Shown here in pieces: positions 27,134 to 34,162 of a stretch of 34,162 nt of DNA (positions within the stretch are counted from its first letter, which is position 1; every line of letters starts with the position of its first letter). The stretch covers positions 1 to 34,162 of the forward strand of contig CAIXBH010000243.1 in assembly GCA_903917615.1 (NCBI GenBank). Reading direction: 5' to 3'. The notes beneath the pieces were generated by a model. It had not been told where the DNA came from, ran no database searches, and saw only the letters and a program-made list of their open reading frames with translations. This stretch comes from an uncultured Chloroflexota bacterium (GTDB taxonomy: Bacteria; Chloroflexota; Dehalococcoidia; UBA2979). The translations under genes and the position numbers were made by a program.

Positions 27134-28096
27134 TTACGGGACGAGGATGAGCTTGCCGATGGTCTCGCGCTGCTCAAGGGCGGCGTGGGCCTTCGCCGCG
27201 TCCGCGAGCGGGTACTCGCCGTAGATGCGCACGTTGAGCTTGCCGCTGGCGATCCAGCCGTAGACCTCGCTCGAGCGGCGCACGAGTTCCTCACGCGTCG
27301 CGGTGTACGTGCCGAGGTTGGCGCGCGTCACGTAGACGCAGCCCTTCGCGTTGAGGAGCGCGGTGTCGATCGGGTCGGGCTCGCCGCTGGCGGAGCCGTA
27401 GATCGCCATCACGCCGAACGGCTTGAGGACGTCGAAGCCCTTGAGGAACGTGGTCTTACCGACGCTGTCGTAGACGACATCCACGCCCTTGCCGTCGGTG
27501 AGCTTCTTCACCTCCTCGACGAAGTCGGAGGTCTCGTAGTTGATGACCTCGTCGGCGCCCGCTTCTCGGGCGGCCTGCGCCTTCTCCTCGGACGAAACCG
27601 TGCCGATGACGCGCGCGCCGCGCATCTTCGCCATCTGGCACAGCAGCAGGCCGACGCCGCCCGCGGCCGCGTGCACGAGGCAGGTGTCGCCCGCCTTGAG
27701 CTCGTACGTCGACGTGGCGAGGTAGTGCGCGGTCATCCCCTGCAGGAGGGCGGCGGCCGCCACCTTCGTCGAGAGCCCCTCGGGCACCGGCACGAGGCGC
27801 GCGGCGTTCACGACCTGCTTCTCCGCGTAGGCGCCGGGCGCGCCGTTGTACGCGACGCGGTCGCCGACCTTCACCGTGGTGACGTCCGGTCCGAGCGCCT
27901 CAACGACGCCGGCGGCCTCCTGGCCCGCGATGGACGGGAATGTGCCTCGGCCCCGGCGCGCGTAGACATCCGCGAAGTTGATGCCCGCGGCCTCCACCTT
28001 CACGAGCACCTGACCGGCGCCGGGGGTGGGGTCGGGGACGTCCTGGTACTTCAGGACTTCGGGGCCGCCTGCGGCCTCGACGTAGATCGCCTTCAT
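27134..28096 (-). CDS. NADPH:quinone oxidoreductase (zinc-independent MDR family)
   Basis: MKAIYVEAAGGPEVLKYQDVPDPTPGAGQVLVKVEAAGINFADVYARRG; HAAAGGVGLLLCQ nucleotide-binding motif. Confidence 0.92.
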   Translation of the reverse strand: MKAIYVEAAGGPEVLKYQDVPDPTPGAGQVLVKVEAAGINFADVYARRGRGTFPSIAGQEAAGVVEALGPDVTTVKVGDRVAYNGAPGAYAEKQVVNAARLVPVPEGLSTKVAAAALLQGMTAHYLATSTYELKAGDTCLVHAAAGGVGLLLCQMAKMRGARVIGTVSSEEKAQAAREAGADEVINYETSDFVEEVKKLTDGKGVDVVYDSVGKTTFLKGFDVLKPFGVMAIYGSASGEPDPIDTALLNAKGCVYVTRANLGTYTATREELVRRSSEVYGWIASGKLNVRIYGEYPLADAAKAHAALEQRETIGKLILVP

Positions 28097-28159
28097 GTGT
28101 GGCCTCTCATGCTTGAGGTGTGTTGGGCCGCACAGCGTAGCGGACGCAGCGCGTCTCGG

Positions 28160-29470
28160 TCAGTGGGCCGGCACGGCGTCCGGTTCCCATGCGGTGGGGT
28201 CGCCCTCGGCGGCCGCGCGCCGTGCCTCGGTCTGCAGCGCTTCCGGCGGGCGCTCGAGGACGACGCAGACGAGGCCGGTCGCTGCCACGGCTGCGGCGAG
28301 CAGCCAGCCCGCCTCGTACGCGCCGGTGCGGTCCACGGTGAATCCCACGATGAGCGGGCCGAGCGCGGAGCCGATGGTCCGGACGAAGGTCGCGATGCCG
28401 TTCAGTGTGCCGAAGTACCGCGTCCCGTAGTTGTCCGCGATCATCGCGGCGCGCACCGGGACGGTCCCACCGAATCCCGGGCCGAGCAGCAAGAGCACGG
28501 CGAGCGCCTGCCACAGCGTGTGCACCAACGGCAGCAACGCGAGGCCGACGGCGAGCATGCCGATGCACGTCGCCATCATCATGCGTTTGTTGAACCGGTC
28601 AGCGAGCACGCCGAACCCGAGGCGTCCGATGAGCGACGACAGCGCATAGAACGTGACGCTGAATGCCGCAGCGGCCGAGGGGATGCCGCGCGATTCCAGG
28701 TACGGGATCTGCAGGACGGTGATGCTCGCGGTGCCGAACGTGATTCCGGCAAGGCCCACGGACAGCATCGCGAAGGAACGGGTCCGCACCGCCCGCATCA
28801 CCGGAATGCCCCAGCGCGGCGCGATCGCCAGCGGAGCGTCGCCCGCGGCGTTCATCTGCAACGGCAGTCCGTCCATGGGCTGGTGGTGCTGGGTCGGCCG
28901 GTAGCGCGTGGTCGTCGCCGGGATGAGCCCGGCGACCAGCAGCACGATCGCCTCGACGCGAACCGCGCCGCGCCAGCCGAGCCCGGCGACGAGGATCGCG
29001 ATCGGCACGACGATCACGCCGGCGAGGCCGCCGCCGATCGTCAGCAGCGCGAGAGCGGTCGCACGACGGCGCTCGAACCACGTCGTAACCGCTGCCATGC
29101 CGACCGGACCGCCGACACTGCTCGTGCCGACCGAGACGAGGAGCATCACCAGATAGAACTGCCAGATCTGCTGGATGAACGACAGCGCGAGCACCGCGCC
29201 GGACAGTACGAGGACGCCCAGGGCGACCGTGCGCTGCGGCCCGAAGCGATCGTTGATCATGCCGATGGCGGGCGCCGCGATGCCGCTCGCCTCCTGCCGG
29301 ACGGAGAAGGCGAGCGCAGTTGCCGCGACGCCCCAGCCGAACTCATCGCGAAGGGGCGTGAAGATCGTGCCGAAGCCGTAGTTGATCGCGCCGGACATCA
29401 GCGTGATGTAGAACGCCGAGGCGGCGACGATGAGCCAGCCTTCGTAGACGTTCGGGAACAGCCGGCGCAC
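28160..29470 (-). CDS. MFS transporter
   Basis: GTG start VRRLFPNVYEGWLIVAASAFYITLMSGAINYGFG; MFS loop motif IGMINDRFGPQRTVALG; 12 hydrophobic segments. Confidence 0.88.
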   Translation of the reverse strand: MRRLFPNVYEGWLIVAASAFYITLMSGAINYGFGTIFTPLRDEFGWGVAATALAFSVRQEASGIAAPAIGMINDRFGPQRTVALGVLVLSGAVLALSFIQQIWQFYLVMLLVSVGTSSVGGPVGMAAVTTWFERRRATALALLTIGGGLAGVIVVPIAILVAGLGWRGAVRVEAIVLLVAGLIPATTTRYRPTQHHQPMDGLPLQMNAAGDAPLAIAPRWGIPVMRAVRTRSFAMLSVGLAGITFGTASITVLQIPYLESRGIPSAAAAFSVTFYALSSLIGRLGFGVLADRFNKRMMMATCIGMLAVGLALLPLVHTLWQALAVLLLLGPGFGGTVPVRAAMIADNYGTRYFGTLNGIATFVRTIGSALGPLIVGFTVDRTGAYEAGWLLAAAVAATGLVCVVLERPPEALQTEARRAAAEGDPTAWEPDAVPAH

Positions 29471-29556
29471 GGCGACCTCCTGGGCGGGGCATCGAGCGCG
29501 CCGCCTCGGCAGACTCTGCACGTTGACGGAGTCGGCGGCAAGGGACCTCGAAGCCG

Positions 29557-30318
29557 CTAGGTCGCGACGTACCCCCAGCGCTCGCGCACCCACGCCTCGG
29601 CGGTGCCGAAGAGCACGCGATCGATCACGACGCCCACCACGACGATCACGAGCATCACGGCGAACACCATGTTGATGTCGTTTAGGTTCCGCCCGACATC
29701 CAGCAGGTGGCCGAGGCCGATCGTGACGAAGAGCAACTCGCCCGCCATCAGCGAGCGCCACGCGAAGGACCAGCCCTGCTTCATGCCCTGGACCATCGCA
29801 GGCACCATCGCCGGGATGATGACATACCGGTACAGCTGGAACCTCGACGCCCCCAGCGTGCCGGCGGCGCGCGCCAGGAGCGGCGGCAGGCCGCGAATGC
29901 CGCTGCGCGCGGAGATTGCGATCGAGAACGTCGAGCCCATGAGGACCACGAAGATGATCGCGGCGTCGCTCAGGCCGAACCAGAGCACGGCCATCGGCAA
30001 CCAGGTGATGCTGGGCAGCGACTGCAGGCCGAGGCAGATCCCGCCGATCGTTTCGTCCGCCCAGCGCACCGAGCCGTTGAGCACCCCGAGGCTCAGCCCC
30101 AGGAGCATCGAGATCGCATAGCCGAGTGCGAGCCGCCAGAGGCTCTGCCCGAGCGCGGCGAAGATCATCCCGTTTTCGACGTTGCGCACGAGCGAGGCAA
30201 CGACGGACGTCGGCGCGGGGAAGAGGTACGACGACCAGAGGCCGGACGTGGCGATCAGCTGCCAGCCACCGAGCACCACGAGATAGAAAGCGCCGAGGCG
30301 CAGTGCCTTAGATCGCAT
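29557..30318 (-). CDS. ABC transporter permease (SsuC/TauC/NrtB type)
   Basis: Hydrophobic segments with the permease domain GWSFAWRSLMAGELLFVTIGLGHLLDVGR; start overlaps the ATPase gene. Confidence 0.9.
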   Translation of the reverse strand: MRSKALRLGAFYLVVLGGWQLIATSGLWSSYLFPAPTSVVASLVRNVENGMIFAALGQSLWRLALGYAISMLLGLSLGVLNGSVRWADETIGGICLGLQSLPSITWLPMAVLWFGLSDAAIIFVVLMGSTFSIAISARSGIRGLPPLLARAAGTLGASRFQLYRYVIIPAMVPAMVQGMKQGWSFAWRSLMAGELLFVTIGLGHLLDVGRNLNDINMVFAVMLVIVVVGVVIDRVLFGTAEAWVRERWGYVAT

Positions 30319-31126
30319 AGCGCGCCTCGACCGTTTCATCGACGTTCTGGAGCTCCGCACGGACTCGGGCTGCGAGGTCGGTCACCGCGTAGTCGTCGGG
30401 CAGCCGCGGCCTCGACAGCGGCACGTCGATGATCGACTTGATGCGGCCGGGGCCGGGAGACATCACGACCACGCGGTCGCCGAGGATCACCGCCTCGCGC
30501 ACGTTGTGCGTCACGAAGATGACCGTGGTGCCGATGCGCGCGAACACGCTCTGCAACTCCAGCTGGAGCTCGTCGCGGGTCTGCGCATCGAGCGCCGCGA
30601 AGGGCTCGTCCATGAGCAGGACGTGGGGTTCCACCGCCAGAGCGCGGGCGAGCTGCGCGCGCTGCTTCATGCCGCCGGAGAGTTCATGCGTGTACGACCG
30701 GTCGAAGTGCTCGAGGTGCACCAGCTCGAGCTGGCGGTCGACGATCGCCTTCCGTTCATGCTTCGGGACGCCGCGCAGCTTCAGACCGAACTCTACGTTG
30801 GCCCGGACGTTCAACCAGGGGAAGAGCGCCGGCTCCTGGAAGACGACGGCACGCTCGCGGGCCATCCCCGTGATCGGCGTGCCCTCGAACAGCGCGCGGC
30901 CCTCGTATGCGGTGTCCATGCCGGCGGCGATGCCGAGGAGCGTCGACTTGCCGCAGCCCGAGGGCCCGACGATGCAGACGAACTCGCTGCGCTGGACCTC
31001 GAGCGAGACGTGATCGAGGGCCAGCGTGTCGCGACGGGTTGTCTGGAAGTGCTTGCTGATGTCAGAGAGTGCGAGCACCGGCTCGGGGCGTGCCTCGGCC
31101 GCGGGGCGGGTGTCGGTGACGACCAT
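30308..31126 (-). CDS. ABC transporter ATP-binding protein (SsuB/TauB/NrtD type)
   Basis: Walker A GPSGCGKST, signature LSGGMKQRAQLARAL, Walker B VLLMDEPFAALD. Confidence 0.96.
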   Translation of the reverse strand: MVVTDTRPAAEARPEPVLALSDISKHFQTTRRDTLALDHVSLEVQRSEFVCIVGPSGCGKSTLLGIAAGMDTAYEGRALFEGTPITGMARERAVVFQEPALFPWLNVRANVEFGLKLRGVPKHERKAIVDRQLELVHLEHFDRSYTHELSGGMKQRAQLARALAVEPHVLLMDEPFAALDAQTRDELQLELQSVFARIGTTVIFVTHNVREAVILGDRVVVMSPGPGRIKSIIDVPLSRPRLPDDYAVTDLAARVRAELQNVDETVEARYAI

Positions 31127-31144
31127 GCCGGTGCTCGCTCTCGT

Positions 31145-32242
31145 TTAGTTCTGGACGGGCTTGAGATTCAGGGACTGGAGGACCTTGTTGAGCGGCCCGA
31201 GGTCGTAGATACCTGAGAGGTCAGGCTTCTTGTCGCCCAGGTAGCCCAGCGTGAACGCATCGTCGGCACCCTTGCGGAGCGAAGGTGCCACGGGGTCGTA
31301 CGTGATCTTCTGGTTGCGCCACGCCGCGTTGATGACCGCATCCGACAGCGCGGCGCCGGTGATCTGCTTGATTCCGGCGTTCACGATCGTCTTCGCCTCG
31401 TCCGGGTTGTCGTTGATCCACTGCGTTGCCTTCACGTGTCCGCGCAGGAACGCCTCGACGACGTCGGGGTGCTCCGACAGGAACTTCGTGCTGACGATCA
31501 CGTCGGTCGTGACGAAGTCGCCGTTCGGCCAGAGGTCGCGCTCGTCGACGAGGACCTTGCCACCCGCCTCCTGCACGATGCGCGAGGCCCACGGCTCGGG
31601 CACCCACGCGCCATCGAGCTGACCGCGCTGGATGAGCGTGAGCGCGTCGGCGTTCGCCGTCGGGACGACCTGCACGTTGCCGCCGTGGTCCTTGTCCTTC
31701 AGCCCGTTCTTCTGCAGGTATGCCCGCAGCGCGACATCCTGCGTATTGCCGAGCTGCGGCGTCGCGATCTTCTTGTTGGCGAGGTCCGCCGCCTTCGCAA
31801 TCCCGGCGTCGCCCCGCACGACGAGGAGCGCGCCGGCGCTGGTCGCGCCCGCGATCACGCGGAGCGCCTTGCCCTGCGATTGGACGTAGCCGGTCACCGA
31901 TGGGTTCGGGCCGATGTAGCCGATGTCGATGGCGCCCGCGAAGAGCGCCTCGATCTCCGCGGGGCCGGCGTTGAACGTCTTCGTATCGAGCTTCACGTTT
32001 GGTCCGAGTGCTTCCGTGTAGAAGCCCTTGGACAGACCGACGAATGGCTGCGCGTGCGTCATGTTGGCGAAGTATCCGAGGCGGAGCGCGACGGGCTGCG
32101 CCGGCTTCGCTGCGCCGCTGCCGGATACCGGCGCTGCGGGCGTGGCGTCCGAGGCAGGCTTACCACCCGACGCGCAGGCGACCGCAAGCACCGCGGCCGC
32201 GGTGAGGGCGAAGAGGAACAGGGAGCGACTCAGGCGAAACAT
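31145..32242 (-). CDS. ABC transporter substrate-binding lipoprotein (aliphatic sulfonate/nitrate-like)
   Basis: Signal peptide MFRLSRSLFLFALTAAAVLAVAC; LRLGYFANMTHAQPFVGLSKGFYTEALG; adjacent ATPase and permease. Confidence 0.9.
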   Translation of the reverse strand: MFRLSRSLFLFALTAAAVLAVACASGGKPASDATPAAPVSGSGAAKPAQPVALRLGYFANMTHAQPFVGLSKGFYTEALGPNVKLDTKTFNAGPAEIEALFAGAIDIGYIGPNPSVTGYVQSQGKALRVIAGATSAGALLVVRGDAGIAKAADLANKKIATPQLGNTQDVALRAYLQKNGLKDKDHGGNVQVVPTANADALTLIQRGQLDGAWVPEPWASRIVQEAGGKVLVDERDLWPNGDFVTTDVIVSTKFLSEHPDVVEAFLRGHVKATQWINDNPDEAKTIVNAGIKQITGAALSDAVINAAWRNQKITYDPVAPSLRKGADDAFTLGYLGDKKPDLSGIYDLGPLNKVLQSLNLKPVQN

Positions 32243-32261
32243 GTGATGGGTCTTTCTGCTG

Positions 32262-32303
32262 CTACCGAAGGGAGGAACGACGGCACGGCCCCGCAGCGCG
32301 CAT
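32262..32303 (-). other. Candidate upstream mini-ORF MRAAGPCRRSSLR* preceding the SBP gene
   Basis: ATG...TAG of 13 codons, ending about 20 nt before the SBP start; RBS weak; not verified. Confidence 0.25.
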
Positions 32304-32374
32304 GCCCGCCAGGGGGCCGGCGCTCCGGGGCCTCGCACAGAGGCAGCAGCAGATGCGGCCCGCGAGATGCGTCA

Positions 32375-32854
32375 TCAGATCTGGTAACTCCCGACAAACG
32401 GCGCGGTGCTCCGAGCGGCGCGCTGCGCGCGCTCCCGCTCCGCGAGGTCGCCGAAGGTCGTGTGGTCGAGGATGCCGGAGATCGCCTCGCGCACGTCGAG
32501 CCAGAGCGCGCGCATGACGCATGCCTCCTCCGACGCGCAGCGGTAGGCCGGGCAGGGCTGGTGGGCGGTCTGGCTGGCGCACAGGCTCGGCGCGAGAGGA
32601 CCATCCATCGTGCGGATCACCTCGCCCACGGTGATCTCGGCGGCCGGGCGCGCGAGGCGGTAACCGCCGTGCGCGCCGCGCTTGGCGCCGACCACGCGCG
32701 CGTCCCGCAGGCGCATCAGGATCTGCTCCAGGTATTTCCGTGGAATCCCGGTGCGCTCGGCGAGGTCGCCGAGCGGCATGCAGTCGAGGTCCTCCTCGGT
32801 GGCCAGCTCGAGGAGGGCGCGGACGGCGTAGTCACCACGTGTGGAGAGTTTCAA
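32375..32854 (-). CDS. Rrf2 family transcriptional regulator
   Basis: MKLSTRGDYAVRALLELA...GIPRKYLEQILMRLRDARVVGAKRGAHGGYRLAR; Cys cluster CASQTAHQPCPAYRCASEEAC; TTG start with AGGAG upstream. Confidence 0.93.
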   Translation of the reverse strand: MKLSTRGDYAVRALLELATEEDLDCMPLGDLAERTGIPRKYLEQILMRLRDARVVGAKRGAHGGYRLARPAAEITVGEVIRTMDGPLAPSLCASQTAHQPCPAYRCASEEACVMRALWLDVREAISGILDHTTFGDLAERERAQRAARSTAPFVGSYQI

Positions 32855-32859
32855 CCTGA

Positions 32860-32876
32860 TATCTCCTATCGAGATA
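32860..32876. promoter_or_regulatory. Candidate operator palindrome tatctc-ctatc-gagata upstream of the Rrf2 gene
   Basis: Perfect 6-bp inverted repeat just upstream of the TTG start in an AT-richer patch, next to a candidate minus-strand promoter TTGATT-N18-TAATAC. Confidence 0.5.
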
Positions 32877-32956
32877 CTAGGTATTAGACACCTTCAAGGC
32901 CTGGAATCAACCCCCAGTTCGGTAGGGATTTCGGTCGCCGAGGCCGTGGAACGTCG

Positions 32957-33838
32957 CTAGCGGCGTCGGAGGACGGTGACGGACAGCGTGCCGCCGCTCG
33001 GCAGTTCGATGACGCCGGAGGCGCCTGACCTCGCCTGCACCTTCACCGCAAGGGCGTCGAACGGCTGCGACACGATCGGTGTGGGTGTCGAGATGTCGCC
33101 GAGCGGCGTGTGGCAGACGCCATTCACCGCGAGTGTGTACGAGGCCCGATTCAGCAGGAACGAGAAGGTCTTGTCCTTCAGCGTGCCGCCGATCGCCATC
33201 GTCGTGGAGGAGGACGCCGGCGAGGTCTCGCAGGGGGGCGTCGGCTTCGCGCTGAACGTCACGCTCGCGGAGCCGGAGCCGGCGACAGTCCCGTTGGCGG
33301 CGACGGTGATGTCGATCCCCCCGCTCTCGATCAACAGGCCGCCCGGTCCTCCCTGCGGCGCGTCGAGGCGATAGCTCACGCTCCAGTTGCGCTCGCACTG
33401 GTCGTCTTCCATCCAGTCGGGCTCCGCGGTGTCGATGCCGAAGTTGCCTGCGAGCCGCTCGACGCCCTTCGCATCGAGCCCCACGTTCTCGCCCCGGGCA
33501 AAGGCGCGGCCGATCGTGCGGGCGACCGGCGCGAGCGCGTCGCGCACGCGCTTGTCGTCCGCGTCTGTGTTGGTCCCGACCTTCTGCAGCGTGCCCCACG
33601 GATTCAGCACGTTGGCGATCTGCTTCTGATCCGTCGAGCAGGGCTCGACCTTCTTCAGCGCGCTGTCCAACTCCGCTCGCGCCTGCTTGGTGAAGTTGTC
33701 CGTCTGCTGCTTCGTGTCCTCGTCGGATCCGGGTACGGGACCTCCGCCGCCGCCAGCGTTGCAGGCCGACAGCAGCAGCGCGCCGATGATCAGGATGCCT
33801 GCGCCGAGGCGGGTTGAGGCGAGTCTGAACGGAGACAT
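32957..33838 (-). CDS. Uncharacterised lipoprotein with C-terminal beta-rich domain
   Basis: Signal with lipobox LLSAC (GILIIGALLLSACNAGGGGG); C-terminal beta-rich segment with Cys pair. Confidence 0.8.
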   Translation of the reverse strand: MSPFRLASTRLGAGILIIGALLLSACNAGGGGGPVPGSDEDTKQQTDNFTKQARAELDSALKKVEPCSTDQKQIANVLNPWGTLQKVGTNTDADDKRVRDALAPVARTIGRAFARGENVGLDAKGVERLAGNFGIDTAEPDWMEDDQCERNWSVSYRLDAPQGGPGGLLIESGGIDITVAANGTVAGSGSASVTFSAKPTPPCETSPASSSTTMAIGGTLKDKTFSFLLNRASYTLAVNGVCHTPLGDISTPTPIVSQPFDALAVKVQARSGASGVIELPSGGTLSVTVLRRR

Positions 33839-33876
33839 GGATCTCCCGTCTCTCCGCGCGCGTGGCCTGGCGGGCG

Positions 33877-34162
33877 CTACGCCCCCGTGGTCGGCGCTCC
33901 CGGGCCGTGCTGCAGTGGCTCCACCACCGCGCGGGCGGCAGTCGCGATGACCGAGGCGGCCGGCGAGCTCGCCGCGCCGTGCGCGGGCTCTGAGGGCTCC
34001 GCGACGGGCTCAGCCGGCAGGAGGTCGGCGTTCGGGTCGAAGACCTCGTTCGAGCGACGGCGCGGCAGCCGGATGGCATGCGCGGACCAGACCGAGAGGT
34101 CATCGAAGAGTGTGTACAGCGCCGGGACCACGAGCACGGTCAGGACCGTCGAGGAGATCAGC
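33877..34162 (-). CDS. C-terminal end of an RND-type efflux transporter permease (truncated by window edge)
   Basis: Frame reads LISSTVLTVLVVPALYTLFDDLSVW, the classic last TM region of HAE1/AcrB-type RND pumps, followed by a Pro/Ala-rich cytoplasmic tail; open at the right edge. Confidence 0.75.
   Translation of the reverse strand, partial: LISSTVLTVLVVPALYTLFDDLSVWSAHAIRLPRRRSNEVFDPNADLLPAEPVAEPSEPAHGAASSPAASVIATAARAVVEPLQHGPGAPTTGA

Noticed and set aside
27185-29560. 791-aa plus-strand ORF antisense to the quinone oxidoreductase and MFS genes
   Set aside because: Low-complexity charged antisense translation; the real genes on the minus strand are unambiguous.
31436-32887. 483-aa plus-strand ORF antisense to the SBP and Rrf2 genes
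   Set aside because: Same antisense artefact; both minus-strand genes have clear family motifs.
1-34162. CRISPR array, tRNA/rRNA, transposase, integrase, toxin-antitoxin or defence genes
   Set aside because: No regularly spaced repeats, no recognisable RNA genes, and no hallmark motifs in the ORF translations.

Overview
High-GC bacterial chromosomal window. I suspect a Chloroflexota-like lineage, but that is inference only. Nearly all genes lie on the minus strand. I see about 27 convincing CDSs and no rRNA, tRNA, CRISPR array, transposase, phage or classical defence island. From left to right: a membrane-anchored cupredoxin; a Gfo/Idh/MocA oxidoreductase (+); a complete glycine-cleavage operon (lipoate ligase-like, gcvT, gcvH, gcvPA, gcvPB) followed by a DUF2306-type membrane protein; a thiolase-like/lipid-transfer protein; an NAD-dependent epimerase; an orphan VWA protein; an HtrA-like protease coupled to a LuxR-type regulator; an MTH1187-type protein next to an MFS transporter; tandem DHA2-type MFS paralogues; an amidohydrolase; an unusual TM protein; an MBL-fold hydrolase; an FAH-family hydrolase; a formylglycine-generating-enzyme-like protein (+); an amidase; a quinone oxidoreductase; an MFS transporter; a sulfonate/nitrate-type ABC transporter with an Rrf2 regulator; a lipoprotein; and the C-terminus of an RND-type pump. 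The most interesting observations are: (i) a putative shared secreted beta-rich domain in two otherwise unrelated uncharacterised proteins; (ii) a cytoplasmic HtrA-like protease translationally coupled to a regulator with a degenerate receiver; (iii) a G/C-rich palindromic repeat inserted in frame in the VWA gene; (iv) an Rrf2 gene with a palindrome over its own start region and a Cys-containing mini-ORF before the adjacent ABC operon; (v) an FGE-like enzyme with both active-site cysteines but no sulfatase nearby. Most of the window is ordinary metabolic and transport genes. No decisive evidence for a wholly new system was found. Very long antisense ORFs in the track are treated as GC artefacts.
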